The position numbers were made by a program, and so were the translations under genes. A stretch of 64,000 nt of DNA, from assembly GCA_030248135.1 (NCBI GenBank), contig JASANC010005700.1, positions 1-64,000 on the forward strand. The letters are read 5' to 3'. The DNA comes from Theristus sp. LFF4_11. Lineage: Eukaryota; Nematoda; Chromadorea; Monhysterida; Xyalidae. The notes beneath the pieces were generated by a model. The model was not told where the DNA came from. It did no database searches and worked only from the letters and a program-made list of their open reading frames with translations. Of this stretch, positions 22,244 through 34,400 are shown one piece after another (the stretch's first letter is position 1; every line of letters begins with the position of its first letter).

Positions 22244-24417
22244 ATGATCGGGCTGGAAAAGTTTCTCGACTCGTTGAAGCCACGATTTGACGACGACATC
22301 GTGGACAGGCTGAACAACTATTACACACCGATGCTGTTGATATTCTTTGCGATGACAATGGCTGCGAAGCAATACGTTGGACAGCCGATACAGTGCTGGG
22401 TGCCTGCGCAGTTCACTGGTTGGTCGAATAATAACGCTTTTTATCGGTAGCCCTTTGCTGTTCAAGAAACCCGAACGTACCAAACTCGGGTGGTTTCGTG
22501 CGGGGGGGGGGGCGCAAAGACGGTAGAGCGTCCCGTCGGCCAATGCCCCACGACAGTTTTATGTATTTAAAATACTGCAAAAGGTTGAATTACCGTGAGA
22601 AGAACGAATGTATCGGTTGTGGTTAAAATAAAAAACCTAATTTTTGGCTAGATTTATTTTCTTTCACCACCAATTCCGTTCTGTCTTCATCCGCGGGCTC
22701 TGTATTCTGAAAGAAAGTGACAAGCTTGAATAAACATACTGTAAAAGTTTGAAGATTGCGGTTGGACAAAATGTCCGATAAAACCTCTTTTTGCGTTTCA
22801 GGTGCCTGGGAACAGTACAGCGAGAACTACTGCTTTGTGCAGAACACTTATTTTCTTCCACTGCATCAATACATTCCAAAAGATCACGATGAGAGATCTG
22901 AGAGAGAAATTGGTGAGCAATTGTTTCTTACGATGACAGCTTTTACGTTTCGGATGAATTTGAATGATATTCTGAATATATGAGTATTTGAATGAAGTTC
23001 TTGAATGATTTCAGGATATTATCAGTGGGTTCCGTTTGTGTTGGCACTGCAAGCACTCATGTTCTATCTTCCTTCACTCATCTGGCGCATGCTGAACTGG
23101 CAGTCCGGTAAGTTCAGTAGTTTAAAAAAAATTGGCCCACAAAAATTCAAAATATAGTACTAACAGTGGTACATCTTCCATGTTTTTACTTTGCACATTT
23201 GGTGCTCACCGAGTCACCACGACTCGTTACGATTCAGGATTGTAAACTTCAATCACCCCTTGCTCGTGTGTTTTTAGTTTTCACCATTCAAAAACGCTGA
23301 TTGCGTTCGCAACAACGCAGGCATCACGGTGGCCGGCATCGTCGAGATGGCGCAGGACGTGAAGAACATGGAGAAGGAGCACCGTGAGAAAAACGTGGAG
23401 CTCGTTGCGGCGCACTTGTACGAAAGCCTCGACCTGTCGCACGACATCAAGGGCTCCAATCAACTGACAAATCGGCTAATGCACTCAAACCATTACGGAA
23501 TATACGTCACGTCACTGTACCTGTTCATCAAAGTGCTCTACTTTCTGCAAGTGATCTGCCAATTTCTAATATTGAACCAGTTCCTCGGCACCAGCTACAC
23601 GTTCTGGGGATTCGAGATACTCAGAGACATCGCAAACGGACGCCACTGGGAAGAATCCGGACACTTTCCGAGGTTAGTTTTAGAAAAATTGTTGTTCTTT
23701 CAATCTCTCCCGCCACTAAACAAGCAGTTTGAATTGATTTACAATTGTTTTTTATCAAACTCAAAAAACTCATGATATTTTCAACATTTTCGAGTGACAA
23801 TGTGCGACTTTGACGTGCGTGTGCTCGGCAATCTGCATCGCTGGACTGTGCAATGCGTTCTGATGATCAACATGTTCAACGAAAAGGTCACTCACGAATT
23901 TGGTTTCCTTGTTCGTAAATGCACGGTGCTGCAAAATGTAGCCACTCGTTCAGGCCACATCATGAGCATATGTTGCAATCGCTTTCAGATCTTCCTGTTC
24001 CTGTGGTGGTGGCTGCTACTGGTGTGCGTGGCGACGGCGTTGTCGCTCGTCTACTGGCTGCTGGCCGGTCTGAATCGGCCGCAGCAGCGGAGTTTGGTCG
24101 CGCGCTACCTGCGTGTCAGCGACGCGATCGGCGACAGCGAGCAGGAGCAGAACGAGGTGGGCCGCTTCGTGCAGCGCGTCCTGCGTCCGGACGGCGTCTT
24201 CGTCGTGCGCATGGTCGCCAAGAACGCCGGCGACCTCGTCACCACCGACCTCGTGCACGAGCTCTGGCTGAAGTACCTCAAGAAGCAGAAGGCCTACCAG
24301 CAGCCGCCGCCCGAACTGATCAAGGCCAGCCCTGGCGGCCACTCCGGCAGCTCCGGCGTCGGCGAGGACATTTACCAGCCGGACAGTGGCGAGAAGACAC
24401 CGCTGAAGGGGCAATAG
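22244..24417 (+). CDS. Innexin B (gap-junction channel subunit)
   Basis: This is a tandem paralogue of innexin A. The exons are 22244-22418, 22802-22912, 23015-23107, 23321-23672, about 23793-23886 and 23989-24417, giving about 417 aa. Exon 3 has the same length (93 bases) and phase as in innexin A. The features match the family: TM1, [60 protein letters not shown]4, then a charged tail ending [10 protein letters not shown]. The start is the ATG at 22244 ([15 protein letters not shown]). Unlike innexin A, it lacks the intron between CDFE and VRVLGNLH and has introns at different points nearby. The acceptor of the exon at 23793 is anomalous: the frame needs exon sequence to begin at A23793, but the preceding bases are TTTCG, not AG. 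The 102-base intron 23887-23988 is in frame and stopless. Confidence 0.87.
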
Positions 24418-25467
24418 ACTGACAAGAGACGCTCGGGGCAGCCGGGCGCTTGCGTGGCGGTCGACGAATGAAATTCGATGGTGGCAGTTTTCGTGCATTC
24501 TGATACTCAGACATCTTCAACAAACAAACAAACACATGTGCACTGTGCAGACGTTTGCGACACGGGATCTTATTATTGACTGTTCGTTTTTTTGAAAATG
24601 TTGTATTTTCTGTGCGTATTGCTTTGGAAACTGGAACTTTGCAAGCATCAGAATTGACAAAATTTTGTTTTAGACTAAATGCAAGTGAAGATCATTTATG
24701 TAAAGTTCCATGCTGGTCCAAGCAACCGTTTTAGATGTTGAGTGCAAGTTTTTCTTTGTTTTCACCTTTAGCTTCTTGCATGTTTCTCATATATCATCAA
24801 CATAATCAATAAGTTCAAACGTTCAAACATTCTACTGTCTGATAGTTTTAGTGGGTGGACTCTTTAACAAGAGGATGTTAAAAAATCTCTTTTCTCTTTT
24901 TTCTCTGCAGTTGTGCGAGTTGATTTTATTATTTGTTGCCCAGAATGATTTTCTCATATATCACGTAAATCAAATGGAACACTGCCTTTCTTTGAATGAT
25001 GCATAGACGTTTTGTTTTCTTGATTCTCTTTTTAAAAAGTATTCAATACATTTCGATCTGGTTTCTATTTTTCAATTTCTGTGCTTTTACTTTTTAATTT
25101 TTTTTTGCAAAAAGTACAATACATGTAGACAAGACTAACGTTGACTGCTTAATTCACTTTTACTTTATAATTTCCTTTAATTTTCAAGAAGCACTGTATA
25201 ATGTACTTACAGTTTAATGGTCGTGTTCGCACAACCATAAAAATAAAATTCTCAATTCTACAAAAAACTGAGCTACGGACCCTTCCCCCTCTCGAACGAT
25301 ACCCACAGAAACACAAAAACCCATCGAAGTTCTTAGTCTAATATCTTTTTTGGGAGAATGGCAGAAAATAGAATCCGTATCTCTCGCACGAAAAGCAAAA
25401 ATGTCTTTTTAGCGCTGTAAAAGCAGAAAAAGTGACATGACAGACAAGAATCAGTGGGTTGCACCAG
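24418..25467. other. Convergent 3' interval, innexin B / globin
   Basis: A/T-rich sequence between the stop codons of two convergent genes, with no gene or repeat recognised. AATAAA at 25242-25247 is on the plus strand and would give innexin B an 830-base 3' UTR. I find no convincing minus-strand hexamer close to the globin stop codon. Confidence 0.4.
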
Positions 25468-28400
25468 TCAAATGCGTGCGATATTGACCTTCACTTTCAC
25501 GGTGGCGTGCGTTGCCGCTTGGAGGTATCCATTTTTCACCTCTCGCATCACAAACGCAATCAACTTCGACCAGCCAGTGAACGCGGGGTCGTCCATTTTG
25601 CGGCCGTGCAGCACGTCGCGGACGTCGTAGCCGTCGACGAGCTCCTCCAGCAGCACCTCCTTGATGGTCAGCCAACCGTCCGCCTGCAGGCACATGCGTT
25701 GCTCAAAGCTCGTCTTGCCGAACTGCCAGCAGGACGCGGTCAGAGAGAGCTGAAGCGTTGTGAGCAACCATGGATTGTAGTCGAACATTCGGCCGAGCAG
25801 ATTGATGCAAGAGAGAGACCTCGTCTGAGATGTCAGCCTTGTGGACGCATTCGTCCAAGAACGCGTGCAACTGGCGAGCAGTGTGCGCGATGCGAGCGTC
25901 GGCGTCGTGCGCAGTGTGCAGCTGCTCGTGCCGTTGGTCGCCAGTGTCCACGTCCACCGTTGACGGGCGACGCCGCCTCAGCATGCGCTCGATGGCCGCT
26001 CTGCAGAGCATCTTCGACGAGCACGCACTCCACGCGTCGCGAATCGCCTGCATCTCGACGCCGGTCACTTCGAGCTGCCGTGCGGGCACCGGCATCCGAC
26101 AGCCGGCGGCGCCGACCTGAGCAGAACTGCAACAGTGTCCAAGCGGAAACAGTCGAAGATACTTCCCATCATTGTTTGCTTCACAGGATGCTTAGCACAA
26201 ACCTGCAGTTTTATGTTCTTACGGAACAGTTCGTGCAAAATTGACGGATTCTCGTTCATCGGCGACTTGGCCGTCTGTGTGCTCGGATTTGGGTTGCCGC
26301 TGCGACAAGCACTCAACACGCCCAGACTCGGTCTCCGTAGTGCGCCCGCGTGCTGGCTGCACGTTGAACTGTTGCTGGACACGGTCGATGTCGTCGTTGA
26401 CAACACCGGGATGCTGGCGTGCAGGCGGTTTGCGTGATGCGAAACACGTCGTCCAATCTTAAAGAAACATTGAAAAATTTAACAGCCGTATGCCACAATT
26501 CGTGAAGTCCGTTTTTCCGACGCTATAAACCGGCAAATCAGGCGCACTTGATGGGTCGCCATCGCTTGTGGCTCAGCGAGGCTGCAGCGTCGTCGTGAGT
26601 ACGCTGGCGGCGACGCCGCTGGCGACGGTCGATTGAGCTCGGTGGACGGCAACGACGCAGCAGAGGTGTGCACGTCCGGTGGCCGGCACTTGTTGGCGTG
26701 CTCGTGCTGCTTGCTGCCACGTCGACTGCCACTGCCGATCTTGTGCATCAGCCGTGCTATCGGTGTGCTCAGACTGCACTGCCGTTTCACGTACTGCGCT
26801 GCACTCGCTGCTGTGCTGCTGCTTGCCGACGCACGTCTGTCCAACTGCGCGGAGTCGATCGAATGCGAGCCGCCCGGCGGCAATGTCAGCAACGCTTTCT
26901 TTGCTGGATCACATGAACTGCCGGACAGGCGGCTTTTCAAATCGTGCGTCACGGTTTCAGGAGCAGCCTGACGCAGAATGATATCGATCAGTTTTATCCA
27001 GGTTGCCGCAACATCGAGCGATCGCGACAATGCACCAACGGACAGCACGGCCTCCTGGAAGCGAAGCCAAGCTTTGCGCTGAAAACGAGCAAACGAAGCG
27101 AGATGCTCGTTGTCGGTGTGCTCGGTTTTGAAGTGACGGCAGGTGGACTGGAATAGCAGCTGAAAAATAAGAGCATAACGTACGTGTAACGTTTGCGGCA
27201 CAACACTGACAACAGGAAACTTGCAAAAACCGCACCAAATCATCAACATCAACAGCGTGAACAACATCATCGACGAAATCAAGCAGTTTGTTGGCAGCGT
27301 CGTGCATTTCATCGTCGTCATCTGTAGCACTGGTTGCCCGGGGCGAGGAAGACTTGAAAACGACGAAACAAACATCCTCCAGTTTTGCCTTCTCCCAGGA
27401 ATGCTTCAGCAGCATCAACTGTTCCGCATCAAAATTGAATGGAGTGCACTCGCTATTCGTCGGAACATAAAATTTTACTGAATCCGAGTGTTGATCGGCA
27501 TCGTCACTGAACTCGCTGTCACTCGAACAGCCGGACTGATCGTGCTCGTTTTGATGGCCCTCTGCTCGACCGTGGTTTGTGCGTCGCTGTGTTGGCCCGC
27601 TGTTTTGAATTGATGAGTGAAATATGGGGATCAAGTTTACTCCAGGGATGTTGCGGGCCAAGACTTTCGCCGGGTCACGCCTGCAGGTTTCAAGGTTTTG
27701 AGGGGTCGGTCTGCCCGCCCCGCGCTCTTGGCCCGCAACATCCCCAGTTGAAATACAGGGTGTCCCAGCTAGATGTACAACATTTGTTTTTTTAAGTATG
27801 CGCGCGTGTGTTCAGCTATGTTAATAATTTTCTCAACGTTTGTAAAAAAGACTTCGGGAATTTGTTTGGCACCAGAATTTTTATGTTTCAGCAAACGGCA
27901 TAAGTTATGGCATAAGTTATGGCAGTTTTAAAAAAAAACTTCATTTTCACAAAAAAATGAACGAGCGGAGAGCAGAAAAAACAAATCAAACACTCACATA
28001 CTCAAAATATCAACCGTCTAATTGTGCTCAATGTGCTGGCCCTCTCTTTCAATCAGTTTATCATTTGCCTGTCGAAGTCCAAAACACCTGACAGGCGCTC
28101 TTCGTCGCTGATTTCGCCCACAGTTCACCGATGGCCACAATCAGCTCATCGATTGGTGCTGGGTGGGTCTCATAAACACGGTACTTCACAGCGCCCCAGA
28201 GCCAGTAGTCGCACGCTGTGATGTCAGGCGAACGTGCAGGCCAGGCAATTGGCCCACTGCGGCCGACCCAGCGCTGGTCAAACTGAGTGTCCAGCCAGTC
28301 GCGCACCGGTGCGGGCGACATTTGAAAAAAGTGTGTATTTTTTCCAAATGCTTATAAGTCAGGTCATATTCAACGTATCGGAACGTTTTTAGTGTCAAAC

Positions 28401-31400
28401 AAATTCCCAAAGTCTTTACTACAAACGCTGAAAAAATTATAAAAATTGGGCAACGCACGCACGCGTATTTACAAAAACAAATGTTGTACATCTAGCTGGG
28501 ACACCCTGTACATCTGAGTGAGTAAGCAGCGATATCATGATAAAAACGCGTGATTTGGTGGTGATTACAACTTGCAGACAGAACAGGACACACCTGCCAC
28601 CAAGGCGAAGGCAGCTGAAGTCCGGCAACGAGCCGATGGTCGAGCGTCTGCTCTGCGTGTTCGACGGCACCGTGAGTGCCCCGAGCACGGCAGTGTCGTT
28701 GCTCGTCGTCTCCTCGCTGCAGCTGTCCAACGATTTATACATGGGGTGTCCCGCTTTGACGGCGGTCAATTTCCTGCGGTTCGCTTTCAGCACCGCCTGT
28801 CGATACCCGGTGCGCACTTCATGTGCGACAAACTGCAGCAGTTTCGTCCAGCCGCACAGCAACGGCTGTTTCGTTTGATCGTCCACCGACGACGACGATG
28901 CGATCGCATTCTCCGGATCGTAGTTCGGCACGAGAGCGACCAGCATTTCCTCGCGAAATATGAACCAGCCGTCCGTGTTGAAGTTGACACGCTGCTGGTA
29001 GTGGGACTTGCCGAGGGTCCAGCAGAGTGCCGTCACCGACAGCTGCACACAACAAACAACACAAAATCGCAGTGGTCGTTGCTACAGCAAAAACAAATGC
29101 GATGTTATGCATTCCGGCACATTTGAATACGGCTAATAACGAACGAACGAACGGTGATTTTGGGCGATGTTTCTAGCCAGGGCTGACCCTGAAAAGACTG
29201 CTGAACGTCGTCGAGTAAGACGCCCATCGAGTTTTTTCTGTCACTAAGTGCCTATGCAGTACAGTACACTCATTGGCGGGGCTCAATCCCCCCGAACGCA
29301 AACGCACAAACAATAGTCTAAAGGCGGAAACACCATTTAGTTTTTCGTCCGTACGCACAAACGTCGTTCTAAATCCCGTGCGCAAACTAATCGTGTCCGT
29401 AATGCATTAAGACAGCACACACGACACGATTTCTAAATCGCGTGGCCATTTTTACGTGTCGTGTCCGTGCGTACGCACAAAAAACTAATTGCTAAACGCG
29501 CCTTAAGGGCGCATTCATGTTGTAGTATTTAGTGACCGCAGAGCTGTGTTAAAACATAGCTGCGCGGGCACTAAATACTGCAACATGAATGCGCCTTAAC
29601 GCGTTACCAGTCATCCAGGTCACGAGGGTGAAAAGGCATGTTTAGCTGCTGTATCTAGCTGTTAAACCACTCAGTGAGCCAAGTTTAAAAGCAGCCAATG
29701 ATTCACAGTTCGACTGTATCGGTTTCACTTAGTTTTCGCATTGTGGCGGCCAAAAGTGTTGGAACGCTGCGCGCGCGTGAGCTGTGTGTTGCGCGCGTGT
29801 TGCATCAGCCGTACAAACGCTATTATAAGAATTTATAGGCTACGTTGGGTCGAAAAGTGTCCCGTGAACCCAACGTTGCCTTCAAATTCTTATAATAGTG
29901 TTTGCACGGCTGATGCAACACGTGCGCAGCGTTCCAACACTTTTGGCCGCCCCTTACATTATCTTCGATGGTTAGCAGATGAATGATCGTGTCGAAGAAA
30001 TGGCGCAACTGCTCGATGCACGTGTCGTCCACATTGCCGTTGCCCTCGTCGTTGTCGGTCACTGTCAGCACTATGCCGCTGTCAACTTCGGGTCGCTCAG
30101 TCGACTCTTTGTCATCGTGAGCTGGTTCTAAAACAATAGCTCACAAGCAAATGAGAGATTATGTTGATCGCAGCTTGTTTCTCGAGTCGTCCGTTCAAAT
30201 ATTTTATTCGATACTAACTATTCAGAACATACCAATAACATCAGGTTTTCGTTGTCGAAGGGCACGAAACGCACGCTCGCAAACGTCCGGATTCCATGAT
30301 TGTTGCATGGCCTCAACCTCAACTTCAGTCAATGTCAACGTTTGATTCGGCACAGGGAGATCGCTGCCGGTAGCGGTGCGAACCTGTGTTTTCAATTGGT
30401 GTTTGTTTGCGTGCTACATAAAGCCGCAGAAACCAAACAGAATTGCAAAATTTGCATGAGGCAATTTGCTGCAAAAAGTTTGTTTAGTTGGCGCTCTGGC
30501 AGGGGCAGGAGGCACCGAGGTGCAAAGCACGCATTTATGCGTCATTTGGACTGATGCATGTTTTTAGAGTTTTTGCTATTTATCAACCAATTTTAATTTT
30601 TTTGACCCCTCCCTCCAAGTCGATTTGGCCATCCCCCAAAATAAAATGGCCCTTCTTGACAAATATCCCGAGCAAACCCGCCCCCGGAACACGTTTTAAT
30701 AAAACCCGGAGCCCCAACACCCCGGTTCTAGAACAACTATGTTTGGGGGGCGGTCAATATTTTGAAGATAGATAGCTAAATTAGCAAAATTTTCAAGAAT
30801 TTCAAGCAAAAAAGGGTCAATTTTGGTAAAAAATTGACTGATTTTAAGTCTTCGAAGACAAAAATTTTTTAGACAGCTGGCTGAGCAGAAAAATCTTCTC
30901 TGATAGAGATAGACTCGAAAAGTTTTTTGGGGGTTCTAGCTAGAACAACTATGACCCTAGGGAGGCGTTTGCATTGCACACCAAATGTGGTTGTTCTGAC
31001 GGCATACCTTTGACAGTACCGTGGGCCCAAAAAAATTTTCGAAGGGGTTGTATGGTGCCGTGGGGGGGGGGTGCCGACCAAAAAGTGAGGGGGGTCCAAA
31101 CTATGGTAACGTGGGACCCCCTTCCCCCATGGGGGTCCCATGGGGGGTGCATTTTTTCAAAATTTTCTGTGGGGGGGTCCACCCCCCCCACCCCCATGAT
31201 ATTTGGTCAAGTTATCATATATGCAGCTTATATTATAGACTTTATAGACAAAAAATCATGATTTTCGAAAAAAATTTTAGGGTGTGCAGAAAATTTTGGG
31301 GGGGGGTCTCCGCCAGACAAAATTTCATGGGGGGTGTGGGGGAGGGGTCGGGTGTCGGCCAAATTTTCGAGGGGGGTCCGATGGGGGGGGGGGTGCTGCC

Positions 31401-34400
31401 CGGTTTTAGGGGGTGGCACGGTGCCCCCCCACCCCCCCCCCCACCCGACGGTCTCTGGTGCTCTGGGGGGGGGGTGTACGTGTACCCCCCCTCCCCACCC
31501 CCCGCCCACGGTACTGAACTTTGATTTTCCAAATAAAAAAACAAAAATGATGATTTTTGTTTTTTAAGAGCCCTAAAGACCGTCTCCGTCCGTAATGCAT
31601 CATTATTAAAACAGGTGCATGTGCAGTGGCGGTGGCCCCTGCCCTTTAACACAGGAGAGAAAAAAATGCAAAAACTAAATTGATCATTTTCACCTTATCA
31701 AAAAGGCTTCGCTTAGGATTAGGATTAGGTTTAGGATTAGGAACCTACAACGACTCATTGCAAGCAACCTCTGATCAGAAATCAAAAAAATCACTTTTAA
31801 GTATGTATACAAATCGTCTCCGTCAGCCAGCAGTCGATTTTGGACTGTTTTACCAATTGATTTTTGGCTTGACCAACTTTTGGAATGAAGTTTTTGAGCG
31901 TCGCAAAGCTTGGTTTGATATTTCCGATGCAGCAAAGATGACATTTCGCTTCACGTTGGTCTGAGCGTCCGTCCGAGCTCATAGTTGTTCTTCTAGGGGG
32001 GGGGGGGGGCCGGGGGGGGGGCGCCCCCCACCAAAAAATTTTCGAATGTGTAAACTATCTCTATCAAACGGGTTTTTCGGCTCAGCTATTATCTATCTGA
32101 AAAAAATTCTCAGCCAGCTATCTATCTAAAATTTTTGTCTTCGAAGGCATAAAACGACCATTTTTTGTCCAAAATTGACCAGTAGCGAAAGCGGGACCTC
32201 GGGTGTTTGCCTAATTTTAGAGAGGGGGGGGTCAGGTGCCTTCTCGGTGAGGGGGGGGGGGTGCACGGGCAGCAAATTTTCCTGAGGGGGGGGTGCACTG
32301 GCAGAAAAATTTCGTGAGGGGGCGGGGGGGTGCACGGGATCGCACGGGTAATACCAAATTTTTGCCTCAGAAAAACACAGAAATTCTTGTAAAATACAGA
32401 ATATTTTGTGCAAACAAGCTGCTTGTTTGGTCAGAAACAACAAAATATATGCAGGGACAGACACAAACGTCAAGAAAAATGCAAAAATTACGGTATTTTT
32501 GGAAAAAATTGAGAAGAGATTGACCACCGTGAGGGGGGGGGGGTGCGATCCCATGTTTTCTCGCGGAGGGGGGTGGGGGGAGTCTAGTACCCGTGTCGAG
32601 GTAAAGGGGGGGAGGGGGGTATACGGGTATCTGCCCGTGCACGGGCAGGATTTTCGGCTGAGGGGGGGTGGACGGTGGACCCCCCACCCCCCCCCCCGCA
32701 CTTTCGCTACTGAAATTGACCATTTTATTTTTGCTCGTAATTCTTGAAAATTTCGCTGATTTTTTGTAAAATACGCGTTTATACTTGATTTTTAGTGTGT
32801 TTTTTAGCATTATTTTGCTGTTTTTGCTGCTTTTTAGCGTTTTAGCTATCTATCTATCAAATTTCAAAATTTTGACCGCCCCCCCCCCAAAGTCACATGC
32901 CCCCCCGCGGCCCCCCAAAATTTTCCAGCTATCTATCTATCTGGAAAATTTGCTCCAGTATCAATCTCCCCCCCCCCCCCCCCCCACCCCAACCCCTCGG
33001 CTCTGGAACAACTATGTCCGAGCTGTATCGTCTGCAGTTGGAGATCGGTACCGCTGGCTGACTTACTTGACTGACTGGCCATCACGGTCGGCTTCGCTTC
33101 GCCGCACAACAAAAATTGGATGATTTCATTGAGTGAGTTTTTCTTTTTGCTCGAGCGAGCCTCGCTCTCGCAGTTTAGCTCCACTTTTTTGCCGGTTGTT
33201 CAAAATAAGTCGCACATTTAGAGTTGACACTTCGTGTCTCTTGCAACCTTTCCTTTCTTTCTTCCTTTCTTTCTACTTTTATTGAGCAGGTTTACTTGAA
33301 AAAATTCAAATTCAAAGACTAAAATTTAGGCTACCGCTGCCAGAAAATTAGATTTTTACAGGGCAGCAATCCGTTACGCGTTTTGCGTTTCCATCTGAAG
33401 GAATCCGATTCGTCAACGCGTTAATATTTGGACGGAACGGCGTCAACACGGTTGTCGTTTTTTTATGAACGGCCGTTTTTATTTTCGAAATTTTACTTTT
33501 ATACAGGGTGATAAAAAATAACGGTATCAGTACGACGCTTCTTCCAGCCGTGTTTATTTTTTATGCAGTGGTTCATAATGGTAAAATAACGTTGAATACA
33601 GGTAGAAAGAGTGCATCGAATTAGCTGATGGAGTTTGCCACCAATCAGCTAAGTTTGCTTTAAAAATGTTATGGGTCAGTGTGGACCTAAAGTTTTTTTG
33701 CCAAAAGTTCACTTTTATACAGAGCGGTAAAAATAACGAGTGAGCGTAGGGAGTGTGCGACTAGTCCAGTGCTAGTGCACCAATTGAAGATCAATGCAAC
33801 TAAGACGGTTTTGCAGATGACTGGTACATTTTATGCGCGTTGCAGTGGTGCTGCGGTTGTTGGAGTTGCGTTGCACCCCTCGCCCACCCCGTCCTTCATG
33901 TAGGGATGAAAAAAACCCGGTTTTTTATATTTCGTGAAAAGAAACCGGTTTCTTTTCACGGTTTTAAAACTGTTTTGGTTGTTGGAGTTGCGTTGCACCC
34001 CTCGCCCACCCCGTCCTTCTGTAGGGATGAAAAAAAAACCCGGTTTTTTATATTTCGTGAAAAGAAACCGGTTTCTTTTCACGGTTTTAAAACTGTTTTA
34101 AAACCGGACTTTTTTCCCGAAAATGGTTTTCCAGCTTCAGAATATTGCTCTGTATTTTGCCAAACACACAATTGAGCAAGGAAAGTTGGTTAAAACCTGT
34201 TCTTGTCGGTTTTGTGAACAGTAATCAACCGTGTTCTAGCCACCGACAGGCAACAGAAATGAATAGCAGAATTGAGTGGTGGATTTGACGACTGAAAATT
34301 CTGTTGACGACTTACTGTTGGTAAAAAACCGATTTTTTAAATTTAAAAACCAGTTGCTTTTCATGAAAAAAACGGTTTCTTTTCCGTGCCACCCCTACCT

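Noticed and set aside
25468..26116. RUN-domain reading of the 25-30 kb exons
   Set aside because: The W...LGK.H spacing, the A-helix SW motif and the repeated central intron fit globins much better, in three successive units.
31021..32810. Long Gly/Pro-rich open frames in both directions
   Set aside because: They are readings through G- and C-homopolymer tracts inside a globin intron, with equivalent frames on both strands.
33505..33745. Two TTTTATACAGRG motifs about 220 bases apart
   Set aside because: They are in direct, not inverted, orientation and the sequence between them is not repeated.
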